The position numbers and the translations under genes are program-made. The notes under the pieces are model-generated. The model made no database searches, had not been told where the DNA came from, and worked only from the letters and a program-made list of their open reading frames with translations. From Chara braunii (lineage: Eukaryota; Streptophyta; Charophyceae; Charales; Characeae), in contig BFEA01000350.1 of NCBI GenBank assembly GCA_003427395.1, positions 1,159,511 to 1,190,608 of the forward strand: 31,098 bases of DNA. Direction: 5' to 3'. This document shows positions 29,161-31,098 of the stretch, one piece after another. The stretch's first letter is position 1, and each line of letters starts with the position of its first letter.

Positions 29161-30180
29161 ATGAGTTTGGGGCCGGATTATTTATTTACCCTGATTTAAC
29201 GATCCTCCCTATTCTCCGATAATTGAGATCGCTCACGTGACTTACCTGATATATCTGGTTACTAGCCTTGCCGCAGTTGGTGTGTTTCGAGAGAGCTGGG
29301 CCGATGGACAGTGGGGGTTGGTGCTACCTTTGTCCGACGATTGCTTCGATATCACGCTCGGTATTGGCTCGACATCGACATGTTTCAGGTTCGGTAATGA
29401 CTCGGCGTCCGTACGGTACAGCCCATTGCAGTTCGGGACAGTTGCCTCAGGTTCGGTGTTGATTCGACGTTGGCACGACACTGCTCGATATGTGTCTTAG
29501 ATTCGGTTTTAGTTCAATGTCGACATCGGGTTGCAGCGCCGCGTCACTAGTACTCTGTGTGATCACTGGTTTGGCGCCGAGACAGAATTCCGCGGTTTGG
29601 TACTTTTCCTTTGATAAGGTCACTGGTCCGACATTGATGAGACTCACAGCAGCCTGTTGCTACTATTTGGTGCTGTACTACTCCAGCTTGGTGTTGATTA
29701 GTGATACGGATTTGGCTCAACGACGGTCTGGTCACGCTGGTTCAAGTTTGGTACGGTATACTGATTCTAGACAAGTTCGACGACAGTACCACTGCAGATT
29801 GGCCAATGGTACGGCACAGGCAAGGTATTGTGGCAGCATACTATGGCCTGTTCCTTTTCTTTTCAAGCTCGGTAACTGGTATGATCAGAGACACTGCAAC
29901 TTGACTTTGTTCATTCCGCTCTACTCTGGCTCGTCACTGGCCGTTTGTAGCAGCCCCGTGGATTTTTCCCTGGTACGGGACCTGCTATACGAATCTACCT
30001 GGCATATTTTTGTTGATACAGATCTCATTGGGCCTGGTGCCTGGCCCATTTTTCCCAATGCAGGCCACACAGACTTGGTACCGGGCCTGCTTTAGCCAAT
30101 GCGGGGTAAACTGGCGGTCTCTTGAGGCCACGGCCTCTGGTTCTAGGAGGATATAACGAGGATCAACTGGTCTGGTAGGA
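29161..30180. other. Non-coding stretch with degenerate GGTTCGGT-type repeats
   Basis: Irregular recurrences of TTCGGTnnTGAnTCGACG and GGTACGGTA motifs between about 29340 and 29830 suggest an old, diverged tandem array. Frames present have no motifs. From 29950 to 30180 I see nothing assignable. Confidence 0.4.
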
Positions 30181-30185
30181 CATTC

Positions 30186-30359
30186 AGACGGGGGCAGTCT
30201 CTCGCAGCATGCAAGGTGTACCCCGCCTACGTCGCTTATACTGATGATGTCAACGGGGAGCAGTTCATAGGCGGTTACAGGAGATGGAGACGGGGGGCAG
30301 TCTCTCGCGGCATGCAAGGTGTACCCCGCCCACGTCGCAGATACTGAGGAAGTCAACGC
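30186..30359. repeat. 102-bp direct duplication
   Basis: AGACGGGGG followed by CAGTCTCTCGC, CATGCAAGGTGTACCCCGCC and ACGTCGC occurs at 30186 and again at 30288. A third, much diverged copy may lie near 30416-30473 (GCAGTGTGCCAGGTGTGC). Confidence 0.85.
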
Positions 30360-30535
30360 GGATCTCACGAGCGCAAGGGGTACGCTGCGGCATCTCCGCA
30401 TTCGGGCGAAACAGAGGAGACGGTGTGAGGAGAAAGGGATTCTGGCAGTGTGCCAGGTGTGCGGGGCGCTAGTTTGACTAGGAGGAGGACCATTACCGTG
30501 AGAAACAGAGATTACCATGGTCACGACTGACTAAA

Positions 30536-31098
30536 AGCCGCCACTGCCGGCGGGAACGAGACTCATCGGTGAATATCATATCTAACGATCCCGCTGCTGG
30601 GGGGGACGATCATCTTCAGTGTGATCATCCCACTGCAGGCGAGAGCAGCGATCACCATCTTCGGTGTAATCATCCCGCCGCTGGCGAGGACGGAGCTCAT
30701 CGGAGAATATCAGATCAGACGATCCTGCCGCAGGCGGAAGCATGCCGTACAGTAGTATCTGACCAACCAAGTATTCCCCCTGGTGGTGGGAACAACCGTT
30801 TTTGCTGATTCAGGCTAATCAAGTATTCCCACTCCAGGAGGAAACTGGCAGTTTTGCTGAATCAGACCAATTAAGCATTCCCACTGCTGACGGAAACGAC
30901 CGGTTTTGCTGATACAGACCAATCAAGAATTCCCCCTGCAGGCGGAAACTGGCAGTTTCGCTGATTCGGGCTAATCAAGTATTCCCGTTGCTAGCGGGAA
31001 CAACAACTCTCACTAACCAACCAACCAGGTACTCCCTCCGTTGGCGGGAACAGGCAATTTTACTGATCAGCCCGATCAAGTACTCCCACTTCTGGGAG
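30536..31098. repeat. Minisatellite, about 52-bp unit, running off the window
   Basis: AAGTATTCCC or a variant recurs at 30769, 30821, 30873, 30925, 30977, 31027 and 31078, a period of 50-52 bp. The preceding part (30536-30768) has a related but shorter and less regular unit (ATCATCCC at 30623 and 30668, 45 bp apart). All units share a CCCnCTGCnGGCGG-like core and a GCTGATnCAG-like spacer. Confidence 0.9.

Noticed and set aside
1-31098. tRNA or rRNA genes
   Set aside because: I saw no cloverleaf with A and B boxes and no rRNA-like sequence. The only tRNA-related match is the 18-nt primer site.

Overview
The window looks like repeat-rich nuclear DNA of a plant-lineage eukaryote. The reasons are a very large Ty3/gypsy-type LTR retrotransposon primed by tRNA-Asp, a DUF659/hAT-type transposase relic, AT-rich and GC-rich satellite-like arrays, and no compact gene layout. 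I suspect a charophycean green alga such as Chara from the style of the hAT and pol sequences. The sequence alone does not prove this.

Layout. Positions 1-981 and 24322-28480 form one older minus-strand locus: a hAT-like transposase core (27958 down to about 26570) followed by a long hydrophilic coding frame that runs leftwards, through an assembly gap (25552-26098), to the left window edge. This frame is split by a 23,340-bp LTR retrotransposon (982-24321, plus orientation). Its LTRs are 3,433 bp (982-4414) and 3,397 bp (20925-24321), end in TGTCGA...TCGACA (5' copy), and are flanked by a 4-bp target duplication GCGT. Removing the element and one GCGT rejoins the minus-strand reading frame exactly.

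Inside the element, in order: an 18-nt tRNA-Asp primer binding site, a 0.75-kb leader, and about 4.8 kb of decayed pre-gag coding sequence made of repeated protein modules that I do not recognise. Then come gag with a CCHC knuckle and the start of a protease (10029-12127). Next is a 6.1-kb non-coding, hairpin-rich segment (12128 to about 18266) that stands where the rest of protease and the catalytic half of reverse transcriptase should be. The end of RT, RNase H, integrase with its D,D-35-E, and a GPY/F-like tail follow (18267-20450), then a small basic ORF, a purine-rich tract and the 3' LTR. Many in-frame stops, at least one frameshift in pol, and the missing RT core show that this copy cannot be autonomous.

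The most unusual content is in the 6.1-kb segment. It holds an array of about ten short stem-loops with a near-invariant core and flanking arms that differ from copy to copy, yet in most copies pair within each copy. Two further hairpin families there show the same behaviour. To the right of the hAT locus (28480-31098) I see only non-coding DNA: a short perfect hairpin, a 133-bp AT-rich tandem array, a diverged stretch, a 102-bp duplication, and a minisatellite of about 52 bp running off the window.
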